Below are positions 8,542 through 18,456 of a stretch of DNA of 64,000 nucleotides, one piece after another. The position numbers were made by a program, and so were the translations under genes. The notes under the pieces are model-generated. The model was not told where the DNA came from and did no database searches. It worked only from the letters and a program-made list of their open reading frames with translations. Source of the DNA: an uncultured Brevibacillus sp. (GTDB lineage: Bacteria; Bacillota; Bacilli; Brevibacillales; Brevibacillaceae); NCBI RefSeq assembly GCF_947502445.1, contig NZ_CANMZW010000015.1:55199-119198 (forward strand), read 5' to 3'. Numbering within the stretch: the first letter of the stretch is position 1; each line of letters starts with the position of its first letter.

Positions 8542-9432
8542 TTAGCTCGAATACAAGGAGCAGTAAGTACGGTCAAATCGCCTGGCGAGCAAATCTTCTT
8601 TGCGAATAAAAAACTGTAGCACCCCTGCATCCCACCAGCAAAATCCAACCTCGTCATCAGACTCAATTTCCAGAAGCATGAGCGTATCCTGAATCTCTTG
8701 CTTGGCTTTGTTCTCATCTCCTGCAAAATGCTCGGTTATTTGTTGAAGTGCCTTTTGCATTTTGTAGTCATATGACTTGCCTGTCAAAAGCATCAATGCA
8801 GCAGCGTACTCGCTGTCATCGTGCTGACCCGTTGGATAGCCGAACAACGTGGCAACATCATCATGGTCGCCCATGCCCGTGAGCACAAAGCGAAAATCTT
8901 CATACTCCTCAAAGCTATACGAATCAGTCTCAATCTTGTCATAGTCGACATACGCATAATTCGGCGGTTCAAGCGATGCCCTCGCCTCAAGCTGATAGCC
9001 GCAAAATTGCTCTTCCAAAGCAGTCTCTTCCGGGGACAGGCGACGCTGCGCTGATGCAAGCTGATCCTTTGGCAAATACAATACCCGATGCTCGATATCT
9101 TTTGCTGGTTCATCGATTCCTACAAAGAAATACAGCATGCCGCTCGCAGGAAGCAGCGCCGATTCATCGTGCTTCACCACTTCCTGCAAATGGAGCTGAA
9201 GTAAAAAAGTCATGGGTGTGCCGTCTTCGGTCAATGGCCATTCGATCTGTGGCGGCAGGTCAGGATCTCCGCCCATTCGGGAAACACAAGGAGATTCATA
9301 GTTTTCAAGTGCAGTTTTTACACACCTGATTCCTTGGCGAGTATGATCGATCAAGTATTGCGCTGCATGGGTTACCTGATGCTCACGTATCCATTGCTCC
9401 AGTTTTTTACGATTCCGTTCATTCAAGCTCAC
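8542..9432 (-). CDS. YwqG family (DUF1963) protein
   Basis: Cytosolic protein of 296 residues in the YwqG/DUF1963 family, whose function is not established. Family signatures include SRMGGDPDLPPQIEWPL near residue 50, the GMLYFFVGIDEP strand and the C-terminal VGFCWWDAGVLQFFIRKEDL. The GTG start at 9432 has an excellent AGGAGG seven bases upstream; translation runs to a stop at 8542. It stands alone, with a terminator on its 3' side. YwqG relatives often occur near polymorphic-toxin immunity loci, but no such locus is visible here. Confidence 0.88.
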   Translation of the reverse strand: MSLNERNRKKLEQWIREHQVTHAAQYLIDHTRQGIRCVKTALENYESPCVSRMGGDPDLPPQIEWPLTEDGTPMTFLLQLHLQEVVKHDESALLPASGMLYFFVGIDEPAKDIEHRVLYLPKDQLASAQRRLSPEETALEEQFCGYQLEARASLEPPNYAYVDYDKIETDSYSFEEYEDFRFVLTGMGDHDDVATLFGYPTGQHDDSEYAAALMLLTGKSYDYKMQKALQQITEHFAGDENKAKQEIQDTLMLLEIESDDEVGFCWWDAGVLQFFIRKEDLLARRFDRTYCSLYSS

Positions 9433-9560
9433 TTTTTTCCTCCTGGCTACATTCTGATAGAACTATTTTAAACGATTCTACCAGATGCTTCCATCATTCC
9501 TTTTACCTACTCGCTTTCCCCTGCATTGCCCGTTGGCAAGCTCATTCGCACAACGATAGC

Positions 9561-10007
9561 CTATCTATATACTTGTCTCATACGGTCGGCGATCGCCTCT
9601 ACCAAATCGGTCGTCATCTTTGGTACATGGGTTTTTAAAATCGAGTTAATCATCGGCGCTTTTAAGCCCTTTGCTGTAATGTCGAGGAAGCCCGTCATTC
9701 TCGTTCTCTGTTCTCCTAGCACTTGGGCCATAAAGTAACCCTCTCCGGTGAAATTATCATTGATACCAGTGAGGGTAAATCTTACTTCTGTCGGCTGGCT
9801 CCATTTCGTAATATCCACTTGAAGACTTATCTTTTTTTTCATGATCCCGATGTCCCCGAGGAAAGTCCAGGTCACACGGCGGTCATTGATAATCTCATGA
9901 CTTATGTAACCAGGCACTAGCGGAATCCAGTTCTCCAGCACACTGACAAAATCCCAAACAGCTCCGATAGGCAGATCCAGGTCAAGCTCATGTATTCCTT
10001 GAGGCAT
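9561..10007 (-). CDS. SRPBCC/CoxG-like lipid- or ligand-binding protein
   Basis: 148-residue protein with the START/SRPBCC fold pattern of the CoxG (carbon monoxide dehydrogenase subunit G-like) group. It shows an N-terminal LDLPIGAVWDFVSVLENW, the mid-protein SLQVDITKW, and a C-terminal amphipathic helix with MTTDLVEAIADRM. No CO dehydrogenase genes are nearby, so the CoxG name describes the fold only. AGGAATGAG lies upstream of the ATG at 10007. Single gene; the bound ligand is unknown. Confidence 0.8.
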   Translation of the reverse strand: MPQGIHELDLDLPIGAVWDFVSVLENWIPLVPGYISHEIINDRRVTWTFLGDIGIMKKKISLQVDITKWSQPTEVRFTLTGINDNFTGEGYFMAQVLGEQRTRMTGFLDITAKGLKAPMINSILKTHVPKMTTDLVEAIADRMRQVYR

Positions 10008-10104
10008 ATGTGCTCATTCCTTTCCAGCTGTTCTTTGGCTATCCTGTTATATGTATTGTGGCTGGCTGCGATATATTTCGGGAAAATCGATCTGGCGAAA
10101 ACAG

Positions 10105-10150
10105 AAAGCCAGTGGGCACAGGTCTAGCTGCGGCGCACACTGGCTTTTTA
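10105..10150 (-). terminator. intrinsic terminator
   Basis: GAAAGCCAGTG and CACTGGCTTTTTA form a strong stem between the acylase gene end (10189) and the SRPBCC gene. It is placed to end the acylase transcript, with a moderate T run on the - strand. Confidence 0.65.
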
Positions 10151-10188
10151 TAATGACTCCGTTATGGAGAGATTCCATGCTTGTAGAC

Positions 10189-12585
10189 TTATTTAGGTTC
10201 AAGCGTAAGCACGTGTCCGTTCTCAATCGATTCTGTCAGAGAGGTCGCATGATACGTCCCCTCCACCCAAGCCGGAAACTGATCGTCATACCAAGGGCTT
10301 TTGACATGTCCTGACTGACCAGGCCCGACAATGTGATACGCTTTTGTTAAATCACTGGTATCAACGACAAATCGCCACGAAGCTCCATGATTGATGACAC
10401 CAGACTTCAGGTTATATCCAGCCGCTTGTACCGTTACCGAACTTCCTCCTGCGGGAATCGGTGCCGCCCAGTTAAAGAGATAGTTCAGTCCCGTGACGCT
10501 GGACAACGGGTGAACAAAGGAGGCCTGATGGGCATCTCCCCACTTCCACCCCTGACTATTCGTTCCCCACGCCGTCTCGATTTCCGTGATCGTATTCTTC
10601 AACGAAGCATGGAGTACCTTGGAGAGTCCGCCTTTTTCCTCCATCCAAGGCCCCGGCTTGCCTGCATGCGCTCTGCGGATCAGATCATCGATGACTTGCC
10701 CTCTTCCTGTAAACAGGCTTCGCATGGTTTCCGGTATTTGCTCTTGGAATAATACGGTTCCCACCTGCTGCATCCATCGGTTAAAAACGAGAGGCGCAGC
10801 CAATTCTTTGTCATCGACAAAATTCCAGCCCGCAAGCAGCACAAGGACTTCCTTTTCCTTGTCCGTAAGCGTTTCTTTTTTCACCTGCTCCAAAAAGATT
10901 GGCACAAACTCTTGGGCTTGCAGATTCACTTGATCCATTTGCAGCTTTTGCATGTCCTCGACGGTCAGCTTTTCTTTTTCCGAGAGCACTTGCTGTATTC
11001 TCATCTGACGATACGGCTGTGCCCAAATATTGCTGATGTGAAAAGGATAGCTGTCGTCCGTAACTTTGTAGTTCGCACTGGAAATAAAGCCCTGCTTCGG
11101 ATTCACGGTCTTCGGAAGCTGATCGTAAGGAACATATCCTTTCCACTCGTATTCGTCTGTCCACCCGGGGACTGGAACAAGTGCGTCGCCATTTTTGCGA
11201 ATCGGAATTTTTCCATTTGCCTTGTAGGCAATCGTGCCATCCTGTGCAGCGAAGACAAAGTTTTGTGTAGGCGTGTGGAAGTCTTCCAGCGCTTTTTCGA
11301 ACTCGTTCCAATTTTTTGCTCGATTCATTTTGAGAACGGCTTCTAGCTCTTTCGATGGCTCCAGCGCTGTCCATTTGAGCGAGAAAACGGTGTCCTTGCC
11401 GCTCTCCTCCGCGAACTCCGAAATGATCGGTCCGTGCCTCGTAATCGTGACCTTGTACGGGATTGTTTCCTGACCTTTTACTTGTATCGGCTCGTCGATC
11501 ATCTGTGCGTCTTCCCATTTGTCCATATACAGGAACTGATTCGGCTCGCTCGGATTCCTCTTTTCGATATACAAATCCTGTACATCTGGTCCTGTATTCG
11601 TCACGCCCCAGGCGATCGATTCGTTATGCCCCAAAATAACGCCCGGGATTCCCGCAAAGATAACGCCACTCACGTTTACCGAGGGACCACGCAAATGCGT
11701 CTGGTACCAGATGGCTGGAGTAGCCAGAGACAGATGCGGATCGTCTGCCAGAAGCGGCTTGCCTGACGCGCTTTTTTCTCCGCTCACGACCCAGTTATTG
11801 CTACCGTTAAATTCTGGGGGAATGACTGCTTTTGCAAAGCTTTTTTCAATGTCCACCTTTCCTACTCCTAGCGCTGCAATGATCGGAGGTCCTGCTTTTT
11901 CATCCGAGGGGAACAGATCGTATGCTTTCTCTTTCGGAAATTGACTTAGCAGGTAGTAGCGAAAAGCTTGCCCTTCCCAATGTCCACCCAAATCGTACGC
12001 CATGTATTTGCCGATCGTGAGGGAATCGAGCGGTGTCCATTCTTTTGGCTCATACCCAAGCAGCGTAAACTCGACAGGCAAAGCTCCTGTTTCTTTGGCT
12101 TCTGTTATGTAGGAATTCACTCCATCTGCGTACCATTGCAACACATCCTTGGCTGCCTGTGAGTAAACCTCATGCGAGAGCTTGGCTGCCCTGCGCAAAC
12201 CGAGGGTCCGGAAATATTTGTCGCGATCTACTGCCTTCTCGCCAATGACCTCGCTAAGCTCCCCCGATGCTTGTCTTCTGCTCAAGTCCATTTGAAAAAG
12301 GCGATCTTGTGCTGTCACGTACCCTTGGGCCAAAAAAAGATCATGATCGTTGTTCGCGCTGATATGGGGGACTCCACGCTCGTCCCTCGTCACGGTTACT
12401 TTCTCCTGAAGTCCTGGCACCTGGATAGCGCCGTCGATTTGCGGCAATGATTTGGCGATGTATGCGTTTGCGATTCCGAATAATATTGCACCAACCGCGA
12501 GCAGCACAACGACTACAACTGCAATAATTTTGACTGCCTTTTTTCCTCTGCTCACTTTTTGCCTTTTCAGAGTAGCTTCCATCAC
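10189..12585 (-). CDS. penicillin acylase family Ntn hydrolase
   Basis: 798-residue precursor of the penicillin amidase S45 family (penicillin G acylase, quorum-quenching acylases). Members cleave amide bonds after self-processing into alpha and beta chains. A membrane segment or uncleaved signal lies at about residues 18-40, so the enzyme is probably outside the membrane. The beta-chain nucleophile is Ser262 in FNGSNNWVVSG, followed by the family blocks LLADDPHL and IPGVILGHNESIAWGVTN. The start is GTG 12585 or ATG 12582; GGGGGG lies just upstream. It is a single gene, divergent from the GNAT gene at 12878. The natural substrate is unknown (N-acyl homoserine lactones, beta-lactams or acyl peptides are possible). 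Confidence 0.92.
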   Translation of the reverse strand: MMEATLKRQKVSRGKKAVKIIAVVVVVLLAVGAILFGIANAYIAKSLPQIDGAIQVPGLQEKVTVTRDERGVPHISANNDHDLFLAQGYVTAQDRLFQMDLSRRQASGELSEVIGEKAVDRDKYFRTLGLRRAAKLSHEVYSQAAKDVLQWYADGVNSYITEAKETGALPVEFTLLGYEPKEWTPLDSLTIGKYMAYDLGGHWEGQAFRYYLLSQFPKEKAYDLFPSDEKAGPPIIAALGVGKVDIEKSFAKAVIPPEFNGSNNWVVSGEKSASGKPLLADDPHLSLATPAIWYQTHLRGPSVNVSGVIFAGIPGVILGHNESIAWGVTNTGPDVQDLYIEKRNPSEPNQFLYMDKWEDAQMIDEPIQVKGQETIPYKVTITRHGPIISEFAEESGKDTVFSLKWTALEPSKELEAVLKMNRAKNWNEFEKALEDFHTPTQNFVFAAQDGTIAYKANGKIPIRKNGDALVPVPGWTDEYEWKGYVPYDQLPKTVNPKQGFISSANYKVTDDSYPFHISNIWAQPYRQMRIQQVLSEKEKLTVEDMQKLQMDQVNLQAQEFVPIFLEQVKKETLTDKEKEVLVLLAGWNFVDDKELAAPLVFNRWMQQVGTVLFQEQIPETMRSLFTGRGQVIDDLIRRAHAGKPGPWMEEKGGLSKVLHASLKNTITEIETAWGTNSQGWKWGDAHQASFVHPLSSVTGLNYLFNWAAPIPAGGSSVTVQAAGYNLKSGVINHGASWRFVVDTSDLTKAYHIVGPGQSGHVKSPWYDDQFPAWVEGTYHATSLTESIENGHVLTLEPK

Positions 12586-12877
12586 ATGAATCCCCCCGTT
12601 TCGTTTCGGTTATAGATATATCATCATATTTCCAAGTGAGTTAATGAATGACTGTTCAGTAGATTTTCATCATACCATAGAGGTAGCTTGAATCGTCAAA
12701 GTGCTCTCGACTTCAGTCTGAAATAACACCAGCTTGATTGATTATGCAACCAAATAACCGTTTTGGCTCTTTCACTCAATATAGAAGAAAGTAATGAAAC
12801 TAGAAACCGATCCTGTCTCTCAAACGTATCTCTAATAATATACAAAAACTTACATCAAAATCGAGGTGCAAGCAAAC
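12586..12877. other. divergent intergenic region, acylase / GNAT
   Basis: An AT-rich 292-base spacer holding the promoters of both divergent genes. I see no clear operator, riboswitch or coding fragment in it. Confidence 0.6.
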
Positions 12878-15800
12878 ATGGAATCACTCTCAATCGTCCC
12901 CTATCGCCCCGAACTCGCAGCCGCTGTCGCCGAAATGTGGAATGCCAGCCGTGATGGGTGGGGAGGCGGAAACTCGATTACGACAGCCGAACAAATCCGT
13001 CAGGAAGAAGCAAGCTCGGATGCTCTCGTGGTGTACCTGGCGATGGATGGCGAAACAGTAGCAGGCTACTGCAGCCTGGGAGAATATCGGGAGGACACAG
13101 GCGCTCTCTACATCCCTCTACTCAATGTCCGCCCTGACTATCAAGGGAAAAAAGTAGGACGTATGCTGCTTGCGCGTGCACTCGAACAGACGATTCAGCT
13201 CGGCTGGCCGCGTCTTGATCTCTATACATGGGCTGGAAATACTAAGGCCGTTCCGCTCTATAAAAAGTTTGGCTTTTTCTGGGAGGATCGTGATGATTCC
13301 ACGCATCTAATGAACATGATTCCTACCGTTCTGTCGACAGAGGCAATCGCCCACTATTTTGAAGAGCTTGACTGGTATCATGACTCTACGAGAGAAATTG
13401 TTGTAGAGCCTGACGGACGAAAAGAAAACGGCTTTGATTACTTTACCTACTCCTGGGCAAAAGGAGAAACGAGCCTGCGTGTTGAGTTTGAACGCCGCGG
13501 ACGGGGCCTGCGCCTCATTGAGACCGATGATTATTTGCTGTCCGCGGAGATCGAAAAGCTAGAGCTGGTATTTGGCCGGGAATACCAGATTCAGTACAGG
13601 ATCATTAACAAATCAGGCAAGCCGCTGCATGTATCGCTGCAGGGTGAGTCAAACGAAACAATCCGCTTTGATTATGAGCATGAGCTGGAGGTTGCGGGGG
13701 AAACGACGCTATCTGCCAGATTCTTTGTGGATGAGATCACAGAAGAGCAAAGTGTTTGGCGCACTCATCCTCGCGTGAGCACCTACATCCAGATCAATGG
13801 CAAGAAAGCCTTGTTCCAAGTAGGGATTCTACCTAAATTTCCTGCAACGCTCACATTGCACGTACCTGGTATCTCTTACCCGGGACAGAGGGCGTCATTT
13901 TATCTGGATGTAGAAAACAGCTTTGCTGAGGAAGCTGAATTTTCATTTGAGCTGCCCGCCCGTTCGTTCCTTGAACTCCATGAGCAGCAATACACACTGA
14001 AGCTGAAAGAAAAGGAACGCACTTCCCTGCTACTAACCGCTGATTTGCAGGAGCACGGCTTCTATGAAGCAAACGTACAAGTCAAGGCGACTCTGACCGA
14101 TGGCAGCTCTGTCTCTTTTACCAAGCAGATTGGTGCCGCCTTTACCGGGCTGGGTGCGATGCTTTCAGGGGAAACCGAACAAGCCTGGCAGGTTCATCAC
14201 GGTCGCCACACGCTCTTCCTGAACAAGGATGATAACGAAATAACGATTGTCAATGGATCAGGCGGGGAGCCAACCTATCTGACATATCCAAAGCTCGGCA
14301 AACCGTACTCCAGTGAATTTTCCAAGAAGCGCGCTGAGCAGGTTGAATTTGTTATGGAAAAGGGAGCGATTGGTACCCAGGTTACTTATCGATCCGGTAC
14401 ATATCCGCAAATTGCCCTGATCGCAAAAACGCTCCTGTTCGCAGATGGCGCTATAGAGCACGACATGACCGTCGAAAATACTTCTGCCGATCCGTTGACT
14501 TTTGAGCTCTGGCTTAGCCAAGGCTTTGCTCATCCTTTTTCTCGCCCAATCCTGCCGTACCAAGGCCGATATGTCGAAGTACCATCCTCGTACGGTAGCG
14601 ATATGGAATACTGGGATGGTGAGCTCCTCAGCGAAAACTGGTTGTTTTCAAGAGACCAAGGGGTATCCTGGGGGATGTGCTGGCCAGAAGAGTACCGTAT
14701 TGATTTTCAAGGCTGGACGATGGCTCTGGAATCCAATATCGGCATGCTCGAGCCGCATGGCAAAAAAGGATTCGGCCCTTTCTATGCCGTACATGGCAGC
14801 TATAGCGACTGGCGCGAGTTCCGTGCCTTTGCTCGAAAAGAAGCGCTGCCACAAGACCTGTCCCTGACTCATCATCTGGAACTGGCTGCAAACGACCACA
14901 ATCCGTTCGTCAGCAGCGAAAATATTGATGTGCAAGTAAAAGATTACAAACAGCAGTACTTGGACGGTGAATTGACTGCCTCCTTGGAAAGTGTATCTGC
15001 TTCTGAACAGACTCGCAGCTTTACGGAAGAAGAGGAAGCAACTGAATCCAGCTTCACTTTGGAAGCTTCTCGGAAAGCGCATGAGCTCGTGCAAGTAGAA
15101 GGACGTTTTGCCACGCATGCGACCCATTTGCGCAGCTCCCTTTTTCCAGTCGGGCATGCCAAGATCACGCTGGAGGAAGCCATGGAACAAGGCCAGCGGG
15201 TCTTTATCGCTGATAACGGTCCACTGCGGATCAAAGCAGCTCCCGATTTTTATCCGACGCTATATTCCCTTACAAGCAATGGTCAGGAGTGGCTAGCCAG
15301 CTCCTTCCCAGAACGGCAGCCTAAATCGTGGTGGAATCCGTGGACAGGTGGAATTAGCAATTCTGTTTCTGAACTGAGTGCATTTTCGTTAGTGAAGGAA
15401 GAACACACCGCATCGTTCGCCCAGCTGGTAGACAGCAAGCAAAACTTATGGCAGGGCATCAAGCTGAGCTACCATGTGAAACAACAGGAAAAGTACCGTG
15501 GTCTGACATGCCATCAGTATTACTTGCTGCTGCCGGGGGTACCTGTACTTTGTCACACTACCGAGATCGAGCAAAATACCGGAACGTACTTTGCTGACAA
15601 GAGCTGGTCGACTACTATCTTTTTACACGCAGAGGATACAGATGACACCGTTTGGCTGAAAACGGTGGGGGCAAACGGTGAGGAACTGAGCTACAAGCTG
15701 GCAAAGGGCGAGCTATCCGTGAACGAAGCTTCGGATTATCTGATCGGCTCTGCTTCTCGCAAGGATCAGATGAAAATCGTGACTGACTTAGATACAGCCG

Positions 15801-15982
15801 AGCTGGAAACTTACTGCAACAAGGAAGTGGCTCTCATATCGGTCAATCGCGAGCTTAATCTGCCAAGTAGTAGCACTACCTTTACTCCGCCCCTCTTTTT
15901 CGTATTTGCGGAGAAGCAGATTCCATCTGACTCCTTGTCCGACTTACGTTCGATCCGCTTTGCCAACCAAGGGAGGATTTAG
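12878..15982 (+). CDS. GNAT acetyltransferase domain with an approximately 880-residue beta-rich extension
   Basis: 1034-residue protein. Residues 1 to about 150 are a GNAT N-acetyltransferase, with the acetyl-CoA loop in LNVRPDYQGKKVGRMLLARA and the C-terminal YKKFGFFWEDRDDSTHLM. From about residue 160 there is a long extension predicted rich in beta structure, with Ig-like strands and a later part reminiscent of sugar-mutarotase/glycosidase sandwich domains (YYLLLPGVPVLCHTTEIE). I cannot assign a named family. The annotated GTG at 12866 is part of the Shine-Dalgarno GAGGTG, so the start is ATG 12878. The gene ends two bases before the amidohydrolase, so the two are one transcription unit, possibly a pathway for a carbohydrate-like substrate. 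Confidence 0.82.
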   Translation: MESLSIVPYRPELAAAVAEMWNASRDGWGGGNSITTAEQIRQEEASSDALVVYLAMDGETVAGYCSLGEYREDTGALYIPLLNVRPDYQGKKVGRMLLARALEQTIQLGWPRLDLYTWAGNTKAVPLYKKFGFFWEDRDDSTHLMNMIPTVLSTEAIAHYFEELDWYHDSTREIVVEPDGRKENGFDYFTYSWAKGETSLRVEFERRGRGLRLIETDDYLLSAEIEKLELVFGREYQIQYRIINKSGKPLHVSLQGESNETIRFDYEHELEVAGETTLSARFFVDEITEEQSVWRTHPRVSTYIQINGKKALFQVGILPKFPATLTLHVPGISYPGQRASFYLDVENSFAEEAEFSFELPARSFLELHEQQYTLKLKEKERTSLLLTADLQEHGFYEANVQVKATLTDGSSVSFTKQIGAAFTGLGAMLSGETEQAWQVHHGRHTLFLNKDDNEITIVNGSGGEPTYLTYPKLGKPYSSEFSKKRAEQVEFVMEKGAIGTQVTYRSGTYPQIALIAKTLLFADGAIEHDMTVENTSADPLTFELWLSQGFAHPFSRPILPYQGRYVEVPSSYGSDMEYWDGELLSENWLFSRDQGVSWGMCWPEEYRIDFQGWTMALESNIGMLEPHGKKGFGPFYAVHGSYSDWREFRAFARKEALPQDLSLTHHLELAANDHNPFVSSENIDVQVKDYKQQYLDGELTASLESVSASEQTRSFTEEEEATESSFTLEASRKAHELVQVEGRFATHATHLRSSLFPVGHAKITLEEAMEQGQRVFIADNGPLRIKAAPDFYPTLYSLTSNGQEWLASSFPERQPKSWWNPWTGGISNSVSELSAFSLVKEEHTASFAQLVDSKQNLWQGIKLSYHVKQQEKYRGLTCHQYYLLLPGVPVLCHTTEIEQNTGTYFADKSWSTTIFLHAEDTDDTVWLKTVGANGEELSYKLAKGELSVNEASDYLIGSASRKDQMKIVTDLDTAELETYCNKEVALISVNRELNLPSSSTTFTPPLFFVFAEKQIPSDSLSDLRSIRFANQGRI

Positions 15983-15983
15983 G

Positions 15984-16841
15984 ATGAAAATCATTGATGC
16001 CCATATGCATTTGTCCCACATCGAAGAGTTCAAGCGGACAGCGTCAGAAGAGTCTTTTGTCGATTACTCAGTAGAAGGTATTTTACAGGAATATGCGGAT
16101 AATGGTGTGGTGCTCGGTATCGGCATGGGCCTTACAGAGACGCAAAAATACGGCTTCCCGGACGCTGAGGCTGTCACTCCGATGGGGCTCGATCTGACTG
16201 ATGACTTGCCGCCACAGCTCGTCTATTGCCTGGGAATCAACCCATTCAAACTAGACCAGGCTGCACTGAAGCGCCTCGAGAATGACCTGCAAAAGCCAAA
16301 TGTCGTGGGCCTGAAAATCTATCTTGGCTACTATCCGTTTTATGCGTATGACAGCGTCTATGATCCGATCTATGCGCTTGCTGCAACCTATCAGGTGCCT
16401 GTAGTCTTCCACACTGGAGATACGTATTCCGAGCGAGGATTGTTAAAGTACTCCCACCCGCTCGCGCTGGACGAGGTGGCGGTGAAGCATCGTGATGTGA
16501 ATTTCATGATGGCTCATTTTGGAGACCCGTGGGTACTGGATGGGGCCGAGGTCGTTTACAAAAACCGCAACATGTTTGCTGATCTCTCCGGCTTGATGGT
16601 AGGTGATGCTGCCAATTGCCAACGGCTAAAGGAATCACCGCTTTTTTTCTCTCACCTGCGGCACGCGATCGCCTATTGTGATCACTACGATAAATTTTTG
16701 TTTGGCACCGACTGGCCGCTTGCTCCGGTCAAGTCGTACATCGAATTCGTACAAGAGCTGATCCCAGTAGCGTTTCATGAAGACGTCTTTTACCAAACGG
16801 CATTAAAGGTGTTTCCAAAAATCAAGCCGCTGGTCGAGTAG
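15984..16841 (+). CDS. amidohydrolase-family TIM-barrel metal hydrolase
   Basis: 285-residue member of the amidohydrolase_2 family. The metal-binding start is IIDAHMHLSH, followed by GLKIYLGYYPF, VVFHTGDTY, MMAHFGDP and the terminal FGTDWPLAP Asp. All expected metal or catalytic positions (HxH, His, His, Asp) are visible. GGGAGG at 15971-15976 fits the ATG at 15984, one base after the stop of the GNAT gene. Family members decarboxylate or hydrolyse small acids and lactones; the substrate is unknown. Coupling to the upstream gene suggests one shared pathway. Confidence 0.9.
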   Translation: MKIIDAHMHLSHIEEFKRTASEESFVDYSVEGILQEYADNGVVLGIGMGLTETQKYGFPDAEAVTPMGLDLTDDLPPQLVYCLGINPFKLDQAALKRLENDLQKPNVVGLKIYLGYYPFYAYDSVYDPIYALAATYQVPVVFHTGDTYSERGLLKYSHPLALDEVAVKHRDVNFMMAHFGDPWVLDGAEVVYKNRNMFADLSGLMVGDAANCQRLKESPLFFSHLRHAIAYCDHYDKFLFGTDWPLAPVKSYIEFVQELIPVAFHEDVFYQTALKVFPKIKPLVE

Positions 16842-16863
16842 GCTCTAGGCTCATAAACACAGC

Positions 16864-16910
16864 AAAACCCATACATCGCCCTGTTCATCACATGGGGGTG
16901 TATGGGTTTT
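16864..16910. terminator. bidirectional intrinsic terminator overlapping a gene end
   Basis: AAAACCCATACA pairs with TGTATGGGTTTT. It ends the amidohydrolase unit, and its right arm lies within the last codons of the convergent ligase gene (stop at 16888). Confidence 0.75.
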
Positions 16911-18453
16911 CACTTGCAGGAAAGTTTCTAAGCTGTTTCTTATCTCGCTTTCCTAAATGGGTATACGAAATCTGATCAACAAACACAATCTCTTTGGGCA
17001 TTTGATAGCGGGCAACCTGAGGGCGCAGCCAGTCTCGCAACTCTGCTTCTGTTAACGCAGCATGATGAATAAGCTGGACGACTGCTTTCAGCCTTTGTCC
17101 AAACATTTCATCAGGAACTCCGAAAACGGCTACGTCTTCTACAAACGAGTGCTGGAACAAGACCTGCTCCAGCTCAATCGGATACACATTTTCACCCGCA
17201 GAAACAATCATGTCATCAACTCTACCACATAAAAAATAATAGCCTTGCTCATCCCGGTACCCTAAGTCTCCAGTCTCGATCCACGACCGATTTCTACTGC
17301 ACATAGACCACTTGTTTTTCACGCATAATTCGCCAATCTCACCGACACTGCACCTGTTCTTCTGATCATCGAGCACATGTAAATGGGTGCCCGTTATTTT
17401 TCTTCCCAGCGTTTTTGCAGAGTAGTGTAAATCCTCTGGGGTCGCTATGATATTCAGACCAGCTTCCGAGGTACCGTACAGATTGTATAATACAGCCCCT
17501 AATTTGCTGTAAGCATCTGCGACCAGCTTTGGACTGAGCTCGGCACTCCCTGAGGCGATACAATCCAGTGATCGCAAGCTATCCGCATCGTGCTTCATCA
17601 TCTTATGTAGCATCAGTGGTACCACCGTCACAACTTCAGCCCTATGCTTTTTGATGAGGTCACATGCCTTTTTCGCGTTAAACCCGGATGTGACCACGAT
17701 TTTCTTCCCTAGTGCAACGTACAAAAGCAAAAAGGCGATCCCGTATCCGTGATAAATGGGTGTTGCAATATAGGCAGTCTGATATCGCTGCAACTGTAGC
17801 CTGTTAAGCAAAGCTACAAACGGAGGCAAATAATTGAATAAGGATGGCTTGTGTGCGACTTTCTTTGCTTTTCCTGTTGTTCCGCCCGTCAGCAGGTTAA
17901 TCTTGCTGGAATACGTTCTTGTTCGCGGTTCTGGAATGAACGTAGCATCCAATCGATTGATGGCGGGCAGCTGATCATGATAGCTCAGAAGCGTAGCTTT
18001 CTCATATGATGATTGCTGGATCAGCACAGTCAGCTCCACATCATGTACAAGCAGGTCGAAATCATGAGCCTCCACAATCTGTTTGAACTGCTCCCCGCTC
18101 ATTTCGGTATTCAGTAAAAAAATGTCTGCTCCTGTGTACGAAGCCGCAAAAATGGCTTTTATCAACGAAGCATGGTTTTTGCACAAAATACCTACCTTCT
18201 TGCCGCTTGCAAGTCCATAGGATTGTTTCAGCATAGCGGAGAGCTGCTCCGATTGGGATAACAGCTCGTGATAGGTAATGGTCTCCTGATCATCTACCAA
18301 AGCTACTTTATGACCATACATTCTCTCGGCGACCTTTAGAAGCATCATCACGTTGATTCCATATTGATAGATGGCAGCGAGGATCCTGAACAAACCAACG
18401 GGAGACAGCAGCTTCAGCTTGTATAGAACATCAAATAAACAAAAAATTGGCAA
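16888..18453 (-). CDS. AMP-binding acyl-CoA ligase
   Basis: 521-residue adenylate-forming enzyme that would activate a carboxylic or fatty acid with ATP and pass it to CoA. Motifs: P-loop LLTGGTTGKAKKV, aromatic YGTSEAG, hinge TGDLGYRDEQGYYFLCGR and the C-terminal catalytic Lys region HLGKRDKKQ. The start is a TTG at 18453 with AGGAGG eight bases upstream, three bases after the dehydrogenase stop, so the two genes are co-translated. The substitution GGTTGKAKK (the common core is TSGTTGxPK) is mild. Substrate unknown; a fatty-acid or polyketide-like acid is suggested by the dehydrogenase partner. Confidence 0.92.
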   Translation of the reverse strand: MPIFCLFDVLYKLKLLSPVGLFRILAAIYQYGINVMMLLKVAERMYGHKVALVDDQETITYHELLSQSEQLSAMLKQSYGLASGKKVGILCKNHASLIKAIFAASYTGADIFLLNTEMSGEQFKQIVEAHDFDLLVHDVELTVLIQQSSYEKATLLSYHDQLPAINRLDATFIPEPRTRTYSSKINLLTGGTTGKAKKVAHKPSLFNYLPPFVALLNRLQLQRYQTAYIATPIYHGYGIAFLLLYVALGKKIVVTSGFNAKKACDLIKKHRAEVVTVVPLMLHKMMKHDADSLRSLDCIASGSAELSPKLVADAYSKLGAVLYNLYGTSEAGLNIIATPEDLHYSAKTLGRKITGTHLHVLDDQKNRCSVGEIGELCVKNKWSMCSRNRSWIETGDLGYRDEQGYYFLCGRVDDMIVSAGENVYPIELEQVLFQHSFVEDVAVFGVPDEMFGQRLKAVVQLIHHAALTEAELRDWLRPQVARYQMPKEIVFVDQISYTHLGKRDKKQLRNFPASENPYTPM

Positions 18454-18456
18454 CGT

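Noticed and set aside
10811..11518. 235-codon - strand frame inside the penicillin acylase gene
   Set aside because: It is a shadow of the acylase frame, with low-complexity composition and no ribosome site.
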